Shown here piece by piece: positions 55,303 through 64,000 of a DNA stretch of 64,000 nucleotides. The notes beneath the pieces were generated by a model. That model did not search any database and was not told the origin of the DNA. It saw nothing but the letters and a program-made list of their open reading frames with translations. Location: assembly GCA_902363375.1 (NCBI GenBank), contig CABIZX010000001.1, positions 496,001 to 560,000 of the forward strand. The letters are read 5' to 3'. Origin of the DNA: Clostridiaceae bacterium. GTDB taxonomy: Bacteria; Bacillota; Clostridia; Clostridiales; Clostridiaceae. The position numbers were made by a program, and so were the translations under genes. Position 1 is the stretch's first letter; the number at the start of each line of letters is the position of its first letter.

Positions 55303-56040
55303 ATGAAATCTTATAAAGTAGAAAATTGTGAGTTCCTGACCTATGACTTAGATAAAGGCATAAAGATTGGATTTTCTACTGCAAAGAATAATTTAAATTT
55401 TAATAAAAATTTAAGCGAGGGGAAGCTTAATTTAAATAAATTGAAGAAATGGTTCCAAGTCGATGAGGTTATATATTTAAATCAAGTTCATGGAACTAAG
55501 GTTTATTCTTACAATGGACGAGTGTCAATTGTAGATTCTGAAGGTGACGGTATTGTAACAAGGGAAAATAATGTTGCCATAGGAGTATTTACAGCAGATT
55601 GTGTTCCGATAATTTTAGTAGATGTTAAGAATAAAATTATAGCTGCACTTCATAGTGGTTGGAAGGGAACTTTAAATAATATAGTTTCTCAAGGAATTAA
55701 AGTTATGAAGGAGACTTATGGTGCTGAGGAAAATTATATTAAGGCTTTTATAGGACCGCATAATAAAAGCTGCTGTTATGAAGTAAGTGAAGAGCTTATA
55801 GATACTTTTAAGGAGTGTGACTTATTTAAAAGTCATGAAATTAGCTTTGGTAGATACTTAGACTTACAAAAGTGTGTAGAGATACAATTAGTTAATGAAG
55901 GAATAAAGAATAATAATATAGTATGTTTAAATTTATGTACATACTGTAGTAATGATAAAAAGCTATATTCATATAGGAAAAAGGAAGAATCTCATGGGAG
56001 ATTATTTTCATTTATATTTACCCATGAGCTTAAGGAGTGA
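55303..56040 (+). CDS. pgeF: PgeF/YlmD (laccase domain) protein, peptidoglycan editing factor type
   Basis: 245 residues from ATG 55303 (GTG 55288 in frame overlaps the nrdR end). Metal-binding set: HGTKVY, TADCVPIILVD, HSGWKGT and GPHNKSCCYEV. The fold was named polyphenol oxidase; later studies show purine nucleoside phosphorylase/adenosine deaminase activity and an editing role on UDP-MurNAc peptides. Sits between nrdR and phoP in one run of genes, with the stop overlapping the phoP ribosome binding site region. Confidence 0.87.
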   Translation: MKSYKVENCEFLTYDLDKGIKIGFSTAKNNLNFNKNLSEGKLNLNKLKKWFQVDEVIYLNQVHGTKVYSYNGRVSIVDSEGDGIVTRENNVAIGVFTADCVPIILVDVKNKIIAALHSGWKGTLNNIVSQGIKVMKETYGAEENYIKAFIGPHNKSCCYEVSEELIDTFKECDLFKSHEISFGRYLDLQKCVEIQLVNEGIKNNNIVCLNLCTYCSNDKKLYSYRKKEESHGRLFSFIFTHELKE

Positions 56041-56045
56041 TATTT

Positions 56046-56750
56046 ATGGAGAAGACAATATTAGTAGTTGACGATGAGGCTCATATTCAAGAGTTAATAA
56101 AATTTAATTTAATTAAGAATGGTTTTAGGGTCATAACTGCTGATAATGGAATTGATGCATTAAAAGTAGCTGAAGAAGAAAAGCCGGATTTAATATTCTT
56201 AGATCTTATGTTACCAGGCATGGATGGACTAGAAGTATGTAAATCTATTAGAAAAAACTCAGTTATTGAATCAACCCCAATAATTATGATTACAGCTAAA
56301 GGAGAAGAATTAGACAAGATTTTAGGATTAGAATTAGGAGCAGATGACTATATAACGAAACCTTTCTCAGTAAGAGAATTAGTTGCTAGGGCTAAGGCTA
56401 TTTTAAGAAGAACTAGCTTTAAACCAGAGGATAATGGTTTTAAATTTGGAGATATAAGTATAGATTATCAAAAGCATGAGGTATATAAAGGTGGAGAAAA
56501 AGTAGAGCTTACATTAAAAGAATTTGAGCTTCTAGAAATTCTTATTAAAAATAAGGGTAAAGTTATGACAAGAGACTTTCTATTAGATAAGATATGGGGA
56601 TATGAGTATGTAGGAGAAACTAGGACCGTAGATGTTCACGTAAGGCATCTAAGACAAAAGATTGAAGAAAATGATAAAAGTCCAATCTATATTCAAACTA
56701 TTAGAGGAATTGGATATAAGTTTAACTATGGAGATAATCATGAAAGATAG
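56046..56750 (+). CDS. phoP: PhoB/PhoP-type response regulator
   Basis: 234 residues from ATG 56046 (AAGGAG nine bases upstream). Receiver with acidic pair DDE at 9-11, Asp53 (LIFLDLML), Thr in MITAKG, Lys in ITKPF; winged helix with GYKF end. Located before the histidine kinase (11-nt overlap) and the pst operon, thus the phosphate-starvation regulator. Confidence 0.92.
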   Translation: MEKTILVVDDEAHIQELIKFNLIKNGFRVITADNGIDALKVAEEEKPDLIFLDLMLPGMDGLEVCKSIRKNSVIESTPIIMITAKGEELDKILGLELGADDYITKPFSVRELVARAKAILRRTSFKPEDNGFKFGDISIDYQKHEVYKGGEKVELTLKEFELLEILIKNKGKVMTRDFLLDKIWGYEYVGETRTVDVHVRHLRQKIEENDKSPIYIQTIRGIGYKFNYGDNHER

Positions 56751-58473
56751 TTCAAAAGGAACCATGAAAAGAAGACTAATGCTAAGTGTTTTTATAGCAT
56801 TAGTTTTTGTGCTAGTTTTTATAAGTGTGGTATTTTACACCATATCTACTTATGAAAGTGAAGATAATGCCAAAGAGCAGTTAGGTATATATGCATACTT
56901 ATTAGGTGAGAAGATTGGTAATGTTGATGAGGAAGGTTTTTCTAAAATTATAGATAGGCTTAGTGAGTTAAATATTAGAGTAACTATTATAGACCAAAAT
57001 GGTGAGGTCAAATTTGACTCATTGGTTAATACAGAGAAGCTAGCAAATCATAATGATAGGGAAGAAGTTATTATGGCTAGATCAAAAGGGGAATGGATTG
57101 CGACTCGATATAGTGAGAGTGAAGGGCAATATGTAATTTACAATGCTATAGTCATAGATGATGGTATAGTTGTTAGAACTTCTACATCTGTAAAGGGCAC
57201 CCATGGATTAAATAATACATATATAGCATGGTATGGCGGTGCTATACTTTTAATGGGGTTTATGTCTTTGTGGATTGCGAATAAGTTATCATATGTCATA
57301 GTAAAACCTATTCGTGATTTAGATAATATTACGTCCATGATTACTAATGGAAATCTGAGTAGAAGAATTAAAATTACTACTAATGATGAACTTGGTAAAT
57401 TAGCTTTAAATTTCAATCATATGGCAGATAGACTTGAAAATAGTTTGCACGAAGTAAGTGAAAAACAAAACAGACTTTCAGCAATTCTACAAAGTATGGA
57501 AAGTGGCGTAATAGCCATAGATAATAGCCATAACATTATAATTATAAATAACTATGCAAAAAAGATCTTTAATATTAAAGAGGATGTAGTAGGAAAGCAA
57601 GTTCAGAATGTATGTGATGAAGTAGATTTTAAATCCATATTTTCGATGAGAGATAAGGATATACAAGAGTTTAAGTTGAATTTTCCTGTTATGAAATTTC
57701 TTAGAGTGAGAACTGCTGACATTATAGTTAATAATCATCAGCATATTGGAGCTGTAGCAGTAATACAAGATATTACTGATTTAAAGAAATTAGAGAATAT
57801 GAGGACTGAGTTTGTGGCAAATGTATCCCATGAACTTAAAACTCCCCTTACATCTATAAAAGGTTTCTCTGAAACGCTAAAAGATGTTGAAGATGAAGAT
57901 ACTAAAAATAAATTTCTAACTATTATAAATGAAGAAGCAGAAAGACTTACAAGACTTATATCGGATATATTGCTTTTATCACAAATTGAGCATAAGCAAG
58001 AATTTAAGAAAGAAGTATTTAACGTAAATAAAGCTATAGAAGATGTATTTTACTTAATGAAGAATACAGGCGATAATAAACATGTTCAGTTGAGCATGGG
58101 AGGAGACAATATAACTGATATTTTAGGTGATAAAGATAAGTTTAAGCAAATGCTTATAAACTTAGTGGATAATGGAATTAAATACAGTGAAGCTTTTGAT
58201 AAAGTAACTATTACTAAGATAGCTTATGATACTTATTTTAAAATCGTAGTAGAAGATACTGGTATGGGAATTGATAAAGAATATATACCAAGACTTTTTG
58301 AAAGATTTTATAGAGTTGACAAAGCAAGAGCGAGGGCAAAGGGAGGAACTGGATTAGGACTTGCTATCGTAAAGCATATAGTTATTGGGTTTAATGGAAC
58401 TATAGATGTGGAAAGCACCTTAGGTGTAGGAACTAAATTTATTATTACAATTCCGTATACCACAGAAAAATAA
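56740..58473 (+). CDS. phoR: PhoR-type sensor histidine kinase
   Basis: 577 residues from ATG 56740 with GGAG in the phoP end. Membrane helix (about 14-34), external domain of ~125 residues, second helix (about 160-182), HAMP (to ~235), PAS (about 255-340), then HisKA with His364 (SHELKTPLTSIKGF), N box and G boxes (GGTGLGLAIVKH). Phosphorylates PhoP when phosphate is low, with PhoU and the Pst transporter as the usual input. Followed by a strong terminator. Confidence 0.92.
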   Translation: MKDSSKGTMKRRLMLSVFIALVFVLVFISVVFYTISTYESEDNAKEQLGIYAYLLGEKIGNVDEEGFSKIIDRLSELNIRVTIIDQNGEVKFDSLVNTEKLANHNDREEVIMARSKGEWIATRYSESEGQYVIYNAIVIDDGIVVRTSTSVKGTHGLNNTYIAWYGGAILLMGFMSLWIANKLSYVIVKPIRDLDNITSMITNGNLSRRIKITTNDELGKLALNFNHMADRLENSLHEVSEKQNRLSAILQSMESGVIAIDNSHNIIIINNYAKKIFNIKEDVVGKQVQNVCDEVDFKSIFSMRDKDIQEFKLNFPVMKFLRVRTADIIVNNHQHIGAVAVIQDITDLKKLENMRTEFVANVSHELKTPLTSIKGFSETLKDVEDEDTKNKFLTIINEEAERLTRLISDILLLSQIEHKQEFKKEVFNVNKAIEDVFYLMKNTGDNKHVQLSMGGDNITDILGDKDKFKQMLINLVDNGIKYSEAFDKVTITKIAYDTYFKIVVEDTGMGIDKEYIPRLFERFYRVDKARARAKGGTGLGLAIVKHIVIGFNGTIDVESTLGVGTKFIITIPYTTEK

Positions 58474-58498
58474 AGGTTAAATATTATATATTAAGATT

Positions 58499-58536
58499 AA
58501 AAAGACCAAAAGATATATTATCTTTTGGTCTTTTTT
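58499..58536 (+). terminator. terminator after phoPR
   Basis: AAAAGACCAAAAGAT and ATCTTTTGGTCTTTT, perfect arms, then TT. Confidence 0.88.
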
Positions 58537-58586
58537 GACAACAATTTAATTAAATCTGAAAAAAAATTATAGAATTCATATTTCTG

Positions 58587-58632
58587 TTAAATATAATTAA
58601 CTTAAGTAAAGTTTTTTTAATAAAGGTATAAT
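58587..58632 (+). promoter_or_regulatory. pst promoter with possible Pho box
   Basis: TATAAT at 58627-58632. Upstream TTAAAT (58587) and TTAACT (58597), spaced 10 nt, resemble the TTAACA-type repeats bound by PhoP in Bacillus. The match is weak. Confidence 0.35.
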
Positions 58633-58705
58633 AATGGGTTAACTAATAAAGAATAAAATAAATAATGTAAAGTAAATAAAAAAAATAAATTGGAGGGAAA
58701 AGCAC

Positions 58706-59566
58706 ATGAAAAAGAAATTAATAAAAATATTAGTAGCAGGAATAGTTGCAACAATGACTATGGGATTATTAGTAGGTTGTGGTGGAAAGGATACTTCCAA
58801 TTCAGGTAATAGCAATGACAATAATACAGGAAAACCTGTAACTATTAAAATATCAGGATCCACTTCTGTAGGACCATTAATGGAAAAAGAAGCAGAAGCT
58901 TACAAAGGAGAAAATAAAAATACTAATATAGAAGTTCAGCAAATTGGATCCTCTGCAGGAATAAAAAATGCAATAGAAGGCGTTAGTGAAATAGGAATGG
59001 CTTCTCGTGAATTAAAAGATGCAGAAAAATCAGAAGTTACTGAGCAGGTAATAGCATATGATGGAATAGCATTAGTGGTTCATCCATCAAATAAAGCCGA
59101 AAATTTAACAATGAAACAAATTAAAGAAATATATACAGGTAAAATAACAAATTGGAAAGATGTTGGAGGAAGTGATGCTCCAATAGTAGTAGTTTCAAGA
59201 GAAGATGGATCTGGAACAAGAGATGCTTTCCAAGAAATAGCTGGATATACATCAGAAGAATTGGATAAGAAATCAACAATAGCAGAGGGAAATGGAAGTG
59301 TTAAAACTACAGTTTCAACTAATGAAAATGCGATTGGATATATTTCTTTTGAACAGCTAGATGATTCAGTTAAGGATCTAAAGGTTGAAGGGGTGGAAGC
59401 AACTCCAGAAAAAGTTTTAAGTAAGGAATATAAATTATCTAGACCTTTCTTGGTAGTTTATAAAGATAGCAACATAACAGAAAACGGGAAAAAATTTATT
59501 GAATATATTCTAAGTGAAAAAGGTCAAGAAATTGTAGAACAATCAGGTGGAATAAAGATAAAATAA
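58706..59566 (+). CDS. pstS: phosphate ABC transporter substrate-binding lipoprotein PstS
   Basis: 286 residues. Lipoprotein signal with lipobox LVGC (Cys25) after a basic start and hydrophobic stretch. Phosphate-binding fold motifs: SGSTSVGPLM and SREDGSGTRD. Binds phosphate outside the membrane and delivers it to PstCA. Ribosome binding site TGGAGGG. A hairpin after the gene may keep its mRNA level above the downstream genes. Confidence 0.94.
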   Translation: MKKKLIKILVAGIVATMTMGLLVGCGGKDTSNSGNSNDNNTGKPVTIKISGSTSVGPLMEKEAEAYKGENKNTNIEVQQIGSSAGIKNAIEGVSEIGMASRELKDAEKSEVTEQVIAYDGIALVVHPSNKAENLTMKQIKEIYTGKITNWKDVGGSDAPIVVVSREDGSGTRDAFQEIAGYTSEELDKKSTIAEGNGSVKTTVSTNENAIGYISFEQLDDSVKDLKVEGVEATPEKVLSKEYKLSRPFLVVYKDSNITENGKKFIEYILSEKGQEIVEQSGGIKIK

Positions 59567-59591
59567 ATAATTTATATGCCACAATGGATAT

Positions 59592-59624
59592 GGACCTTTA
59601 AGAAAAATATAATCTTAAGGGTCT
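59592..59624 (+). other. hairpin between pstS and pstC
   Basis: GGACCTTTAAGA and TCTTAAGGGTCT pair with a G-U. No T-run, so it is more a stabilising or attenuating intercistronic hairpin than a terminator. Confidence 0.55.
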
Positions 59625-59651
59625 ATTGAATTTAAATTGGAGGTCAATTAT

Positions 59652-60560
59652 ATGTCAATAAAATCAATTAAGACGGAAAAACCCCAGAAACCAAAGGGTA
59701 TAAAGTATATCATTGATGGTGTATCAGAAAATGTTTTTAAAGTTTGTGCTTTAGTAGCAGTTATAAGTTTAGTTGTGATAATAAGTTTTGTATTCTATAA
59801 AGGATTAACTCCATTTATATCCAAAGGATATTCTTTTAGCAAATTCCTATTAGGTACAGAATGGATACCTAGCTCTGAGAAGTATGGTATTTTACCTATG
59901 ATTATTGCTTCTATATATGGAACATTAGGTTCTCTTGTAGTGGGAGTACCTATAGGAATATTAACAGCAATTTTTATTGTAGAGATAGCACCTAAGCCGA
60001 TAGCAAAGATAATGTCTCAAGGAGTAGAACTGCTAGCAGGGATTCCTTCCGTACTATTTGGAGTATTTGCTCTTGGAGTAATAGTACCAGCTATTCAAAA
60101 TAAATTAAATCTTCCTAAAGGGCAAAGTTTGCTTGCAATTATAATAGTACTTTCTGTAATGATGTTACCTACTATAATTTCAGTAGCAGAGACAGCTATA
60201 AAATCAGTACCTAAACAATATAAAGAAGCATCTCTAGCACTAGGAGCATCACAAATTGAAACCATATTTAAAGTAATTTTGCCAGCTGCTAAATCTGGAA
60301 TTTTAACAGCGGTGGTATTAGGTATGGGAAGGGCTATTGGAGAAACTATGGCAGTTATATTAGTTGCCGGAAATAGTCCAATTATTCCATCTAGCATTAC
60401 GGATAGTGTGAGACCACTTACTACTAATATAGCTTTAGAGATGGGATATGCTTTTGGAACCCACCAAGAAATGCTTTTTGCAACTGGAGTAGTTTTATTT
60501 TCTTTCATTCTACTATTAAATTTTGTAATAGCTAAGATATCAGCAAAGGCAGGTAATTAA
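59652..60560 (+). CDS. pstC: phosphate ABC transporter permease PstC
   Basis: 302 residues from ATG 59652 (TTGGAGGTC upstream). Six membrane helices and the permease EAA-type loop (KEASLALGASQIETIFKVILPAAKSGI). Forms the channel with PstA. Confidence 0.93.
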   Translation: MSIKSIKTEKPQKPKGIKYIIDGVSENVFKVCALVAVISLVVIISFVFYKGLTPFISKGYSFSKFLLGTEWIPSSEKYGILPMIIASIYGTLGSLVVGVPIGILTAIFIVEIAPKPIAKIMSQGVELLAGIPSVLFGVFALGVIVPAIQNKLNLPKGQSLLAIIIVLSVMMLPTIISVAETAIKSVPKQYKEASLALGASQIETIFKVILPAAKSGILTAVVLGMGRAIGETMAVILVAGNSPIIPSSITDSVRPLTTNIALEMGYAFGTHQEMLFATGVVLFSFILLLNFVIAKISAKAGN

Positions 60561-60561
60561 T

Positions 60562-61386
60562 ATGAGAAAAATAAAGGATAATGTTTTAAAAATCATTTTA
60601 TATTTATCTGCAGTTATTACAGTTGTAATTGTTGCAACTATAGTTGGATATATATTCAAAAAAGGACTTGGACTAATAGATTTTAATTTTATATTTGGAG
60701 ACTATTCACCTACTACTGGAGGGGGGATATTTCCAATGATAATTACTACATTATTAACAGTGGTGTTATCATTATTAATATCAATTCCTATAGGCATATG
60801 TGGAGCTATTTATCTACAAGAATATGCAAAACAAGGGAGGACTGTTAAATTAATTAGATTTGCCACAGAGAGTTTGGCTGGAATACCATCTATAATATAT
60901 GGATTATTTGGAACAGTATTTTTTGTATCTACTCTTAAATTACAGTTTTCAATTTTATCAGGATCATTAACTCTTGCTATTATTGTATTACCTGTAATCA
61001 TAAGAACTACAGAAGAAGCTTTAAAGACAGTACCTCAAAGTTATAGAGAAGGTGCCATAGCTTTAGGTTCAACTAAATTTGAAGTTCTTTATAAGATAAT
61101 AGTTCCTAGTGCAATGCCTGGAATTTTATCTGGAGTAATATTATCTATTGGAAGAATTATAGGTGAATCAGCAGCGATGCTTTTAACAGCAGGAACTGTA
61201 GCATCAATGCCACGAAATCTTATGTCAAGTGGTAGAACTCTTACTGTCCATGCTTATTTGGTTACTAAAGAAGCTGGAAATATAGAGCTTGCTTCAGCCA
61301 TTGGTGTAATATTAATATTTATAATCTTAGCTTTAAGTCTAATTGCTAAGGGAATTACAAGAACAATAAATAAAGAAAAGTTTTAA
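60562..61386 (+). CDS. pstA: phosphate ABC transporter permease PstA
   Basis: 274 residues, six membrane helices, EAA loop REGAIALGSTKFEVLYKIIV. Starts two bases after the pstC stop. Partner of PstC. Confidence 0.93.
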   Translation: MRKIKDNVLKIILYLSAVITVVIVATIVGYIFKKGLGLIDFNFIFGDYSPTTGGGIFPMIITTLLTVVLSLLISIPIGICGAIYLQEYAKQGRTVKLIRFATESLAGIPSIIYGLFGTVFFVSTLKLQFSILSGSLTLAIIVLPVIIRTTEEALKTVPQSYREGAIALGSTKFEVLYKIIVPSAMPGILSGVILSIGRIIGESAAMLLTAGTVASMPRNLMSSGRTLTVHAYLVTKEAGNIELASAIGVILIFIILALSLIAKGITRTINKEKF

Positions 61387-61415
61387 TGACTATGATATAG
61401 CTAGGAGGAAATACT

Positions 61416-62165
61416 ATGTCAATAATTTCTGTAAAAGATCTTAACCTATACTATGGAACAAATCATGCACTTAAAAATATAAATATAGAAATCGATAAAA
61501 ATAGTGTTACAGCTTTAATAGGGCCATCAGGATGCGGAAAGTCAACATTTCTCAGAACATTAAATAGAATGAATGATTTAATTGAGGATGTAAAGATAGA
61601 AGGGCAAGTTTTATTTGAAGATAGAAATATTTATAAAGATTTAAATGAAATTGAATTAAGAAAAAGAATTGGAATGGTATTTCAAAAACCCAATCCATTT
61701 CCTATGTCAATTTACGATAATATTGCCTATGGACCTAGAATTCATGGAATAAAGGATAAAAGGAAACTAGATGAGATTGTAGAGAAGTCTCTTCAAGGAG
61801 CTGCGCTTTGGAAGGAAGTAAAAGATAGACTAAAAAAAAGCGCTATGGGACTATCTGGAGGCCAACAGCAAAGACTTTGTATTGCAAGAACTATAGCTGT
61901 TGAACCAGAAGTTATATTAATGGATGAACCAACTTCTGCACTAGATCCTATATCAACATCTAAGGTGGAGGAACTTATGGATGTACTTAAAGAAAAATAC
62001 ACTATAGTAATAGTTACTCACAATATGCAACAAGCTGGTCGTATATCAGATAAGACAGCCTTCTTTTTAAACGGAGAGGTAATTGAATATGGAAAAACTG
62101 AAGAGATGTTTCATATGCCAAAGGATAAGAGAACAGAAGACTATATAACAGGAAGATTTGGTTAA
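61416..62165 (+). CDS. pstB: phosphate ABC transporter ATPase PstB
   Basis: 249 residues. Walker [10 protein letters not shown] (about 35-43), signature LSGGQQQR, Walker [13 protein letters not shown], switch His (VTHNMQQA). Typical PstB ending (EDYITGRFG). Powers phosphate uptake. Ribosome binding site TAGGAGG. Confidence 0.95.
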   Translation: MSIISVKDLNLYYGTNHALKNINIEIDKNSVTALIGPSGCGKSTFLRTLNRMNDLIEDVKIEGQVLFEDRNIYKDLNEIELRKRIGMVFQKPNPFPMSIYDNIAYGPRIHGIKDKRKLDEIVEKSLQGAALWKEVKDRLKKSAMGLSGGQQQRLCIARTIAVEPEVILMDEPTSALDPISTSKVEELMDVLKEKYTIVIVTHNMQQAGRISDKTAFFLNGEVIEYGKTEEMFHMPKDKRTEDYITGRFG

Positions 62166-62219
62166 AATATATTATAGAATAGGGAATGAGTAAAAATTTA
62201 TAAGGTGTAGGTGAAAGAT

Positions 62220-62873
62220 ATGACAAGAAATAGCTTCGATCTTAAATTACAACAACTTCATGAAGATTTAATGGCCATGGGTGAGGCGGTAGCTAAGCAA
62301 ATAGAAGAAAGTATTAATGCATTAAAGGAACAGGATGAAACACTTGCAGATAAAGTAATTGAAGACGATGATATCATAGATAAATTTGAAGAAGAAATAG
62401 AGGATAAGTGTATAAAACTAATGGCTACAGAAAATCCATTAGCGGGAGATTTAAGAAGAATATTTATTACTACAAAGATTATAACAGATTTAGAAAGAAT
62501 GGGAGACCACGCTGTAGATATAGCTAAAATAGCTAAAAAGCTTATTGGAGAAAGCTATATTAAAGATCTTATAGATATACCTAAGATGGCTAAAATCGTA
62601 GAAGTTATGATTAAAGACTCTTTAGAAGTATATATAACTAGAGACGTAGATAGAGCATACAAAGTAAGTAAAATGGACGATGAGGTAGATAAATTATACA
62701 AAAGCATATTTGCAGAGTTACTTATAATAATGGGAAATAATCCAGCAACTATAAATCAAGCTAGTCAGTTTCTCTTTGTATGTAAATTTCTAGAGCGTAT
62801 GGCGGATCATACTACTAATATTTGTGAATGGACTGTATACTTAGAGAGTGGAGAAAAATTAAAATTAAATTAA
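62220..62873 (+). CDS. phoU: phosphate signaling protein PhoU
   Basis: 217 residues from ATG 62220 (TAGGTGA six bases upstream; GTG 62211 is an option). Two three-helix bundles with metal-binding E/D patterns: AVAKQIEESI..EDDDIID and ERMGDHAVDIAK, repeated as DDEVDKLYKSI and ERMADHTTNI. Passes the Pst transport state to PhoR and limits uptake. Last gene of the pst operon, before a terminator. Confidence 0.94.
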   Translation: MTRNSFDLKLQQLHEDLMAMGEAVAKQIEESINALKEQDETLADKVIEDDDIIDKFEEEIEDKCIKLMATENPLAGDLRRIFITTKIITDLERMGDHAVDIAKIAKKLIGESYIKDLIDIPKMAKIVEVMIKDSLEVYITRDVDRAYKVSKMDDEVDKLYKSIFAELLIIMGNNPATINQASQFLFVCKFLERMADHTTNICEWTVYLESGEKLKLN

Positions 62874-62895
62874 TTGAATCCTATTTTAAAATCAT

Positions 62896-62928
62896 AAGTT
62901 GGCTATATGTAGTCAGCTTTTTTCTTTT
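62896..62928 (+). terminator. terminator after phoU
   Basis: AAGTTGGCT and AGTCAGCTT, followed by a TTTTTCTTTT tract. Confidence 0.8.
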
Positions 62929-63070
62929 ACTTCAAAATTAAAGGAATTTTTATTGAAAAAATTAGTGCTTTGATGTAATCTTAATTAGGTGCATTGACTA
63001 GGGAATATAATTAAGATAATATAACATAATAGTGGTATAATCATGCTATATGAATGAAGGAGATACAAAT

Positions 63071-64000
63071 ATGAAAAACGAAATAAGTAAGATTATCCCA
63101 GGGTCTATTGCAGAAGAAGTAGACATTGAGGTTGGAGATAGACTTTTAAGGATAAATGAAAATAATGTTAAAGATATAATAGATTATAAATTTCTAATCA
63201 CCGATGAGGTTTTACTTTTAGAAGTTGAAAAACAAAGTGGAGAAATTTGGGAGATAGAAATAGAAAAAGATTATGATGAAGATTTAGGTATAGTATTTAA
63301 AGAGGGAATTATAGATAAGCCGATGAGATGTCATAATGATTGTATTTTCTGTTTTATTGACCAGCTACCTAAAGGCATGAGAGAAACTTTATATTTTAAA
63401 GATGATGATTCTAGATTATCATTTCTTCAAGGAAACTTTTTAACCTTAACTAATATGAAGGAAGAGGATATAGAAAGAATAATAAAGTATAAAATAAGCC
63501 CAATAAATGTATCAGTACATACTACAAATCCGGAGCTTAGAGTAAGAATGCTTAAAAATAGATTTGCAGGCAAAATATATGATATACTTAAGAGGTTAGC
63601 GGCAGCAGGTATAAGGATTAATACTCAAATAGTTTGTTGTCCAGAAATTAATGATGGAAAAGAATTAGTTAAAACTATAGAAGATCTATATAAACTTTAT
63701 CCTAATGTTAATAGTGTAGCAGTAGTGCCACTAGGAATAACTAAACATAGAGAAGGGCTAAAGGAAATGAAGTTATTTACTAAAGAAACTTCTTTAGAGC
63801 AAGTCAATCTAGTAAAAGCATTACAAGATAAATACTATAAGGAAAGTGGAACGCCTTTTGTAAGATTATCAGATGAATTTTATATAGTATCAGGGGAAAC
63901 GCTACCAGATGCTCAACATTATGAAGGATTTGAGCAAATTGAAGATGGTGTAGGTATGGTAACTTTATTAAAGGATACTATTGATTCTACATTACAAAAT
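63071..64000 (+). CDS. radical SAM/DUF512 protein with PDZ domain (partial)
   Basis: 310 residues before the window edge, open. The first ~75 residues form a PDZ-like domain (PGSIAEEVDIEVGDRLL), followed by a radical-SAM type cysteine cluster C87-x3-C91-x2-C94 (CHNDCIFC) in a spacing matching the family, then the DUF512 part with FLQGNFLTLTN and SVHTTNPELR. Function unknown; these proteins sit before der (a ribosome GTPase) in many clostridia. Ribosome binding site GAAGGAG. Confidence 0.85.
   Translation, partial: MKNEISKIIPGSIAEEVDIEVGDRLLRINENNVKDIIDYKFLITDEVLLLEVEKQSGEIWEIEIEKDYDEDLGIVFKEGIIDKPMRCHNDCIFCFIDQLPKGMRETLYFKDDDSRLSFLQGNFLTLTNMKEEDIERIIKYKISPINVSVHTTNPELRVRMLKNRFAGKIYDILKRLAAAGIRINTQIVCCPEINDGKELVKTIEDLYKLYPNVNSVAVVPLGITKHREGLKEMKLFTKETSLEQVNLVKALQDKYYKESGTPFVRLSDEFYIVSGETLPDAQHYEGFEQIEDGVGMVTLLKDTIDSTLQN

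Noticed and set aside
56662..56739. 26-codon extension of PhoR into phoP
   Set aside because: No ribosome binding site at 56662; ATG 56740 has GGAG and starts before the membrane helix as expected.
60095..60508. 137-codon frame on the minus strand inside pstC
   Set aside because: Antisense shadow of a conserved gene; no start signal.

Overview
The window is low-GC, AT-rich DNA that reads as a chromosome of an endospore-forming Clostridium (sensu stricto type). The evidence is the block sigK, pilT, ftsA, ftsZ, spoIIGA, sigE, sigG, ymxH-like, nrdR, the strong preference for AGA arginine codons, the TTG/GTG starts behind strong ribosome binding sites, and a T-box in front of alaS. No rRNA, tRNA, CRISPR array, transposase or phage gene was seen.

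Layout. 1-4.7 kb: a WG-repeat surface-type protein (cut by the left edge), a CcdA/thioredoxin redox pair with an HxlR regulator, and small unknown genes. 4.8-8 kb: pepF, then a sugar-type acyltransferase whose copy sits between two 83-bp direct repeats of the pepF 3' end and terminator, so it looks inserted. 8-17 kb: an accessory cell-envelope region with a Bce-type two-component system and ABC transporter, a membrane metalloprotease, the alternative lipid II flippase Amj, a broken acetyltransferase, and a YtrA-like GntR/ABC operon. Between the Bce kinase and the Bce transporter lies what looks like an independent small RNA gene. 17-24 kb: nadABC, a pseudouridine synthase, a FUSC-type membrane protein, msrA and a 48-residue gene. 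24-31 kb: iron-sulfur and thiolation genes (iscR, iscS, iscU, mnmA, a second iscU, and a divergent SufS-like desulfurase). 31-45.5 kb: the conserved alaS-ireB-ruvX-DUF1292-fur-rnjA-typA-mltG-trmR-trhP-udk series, then a class B penicillin-binding protein. 45.7-54.8 kb: sporulation and division genes. 54.8-64 kb: nrdR, pgeF, phoPR, pstSCAB, phoU and a radical-SAM DUF512 protein cut by the right edge.

How the genes work together. IscS/IscU supply sulfur and clusters; MnmA uses the sulfur for tRNA, and NadA is itself an Fe-S enzyme. TrmR and TrhP act together on the tRNA wobble uridine. FtsA/FtsZ, SpoIIGA (protease for pro-SigE), SigE, SigG and SigK tie division to the forespore/mother-cell programme; promoter-like sequences in front of sigK and sigG match SigK-type and SigF-type consensus. 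PhoPR probably controls the adjacent pst-phoU operon.

The observations most worth following are the candidate ~175-nt RNA at 9944-10120 with phased repeats before the Bce transporter, the repeat-flanked acyltransferase cassette, the tandem hairpin repeats between promoter and T-box of alaS, and two places where a terminator-like hairpin contains the ribosome binding site of the next gene. All functional names come from reading the sequences; no database search was run.
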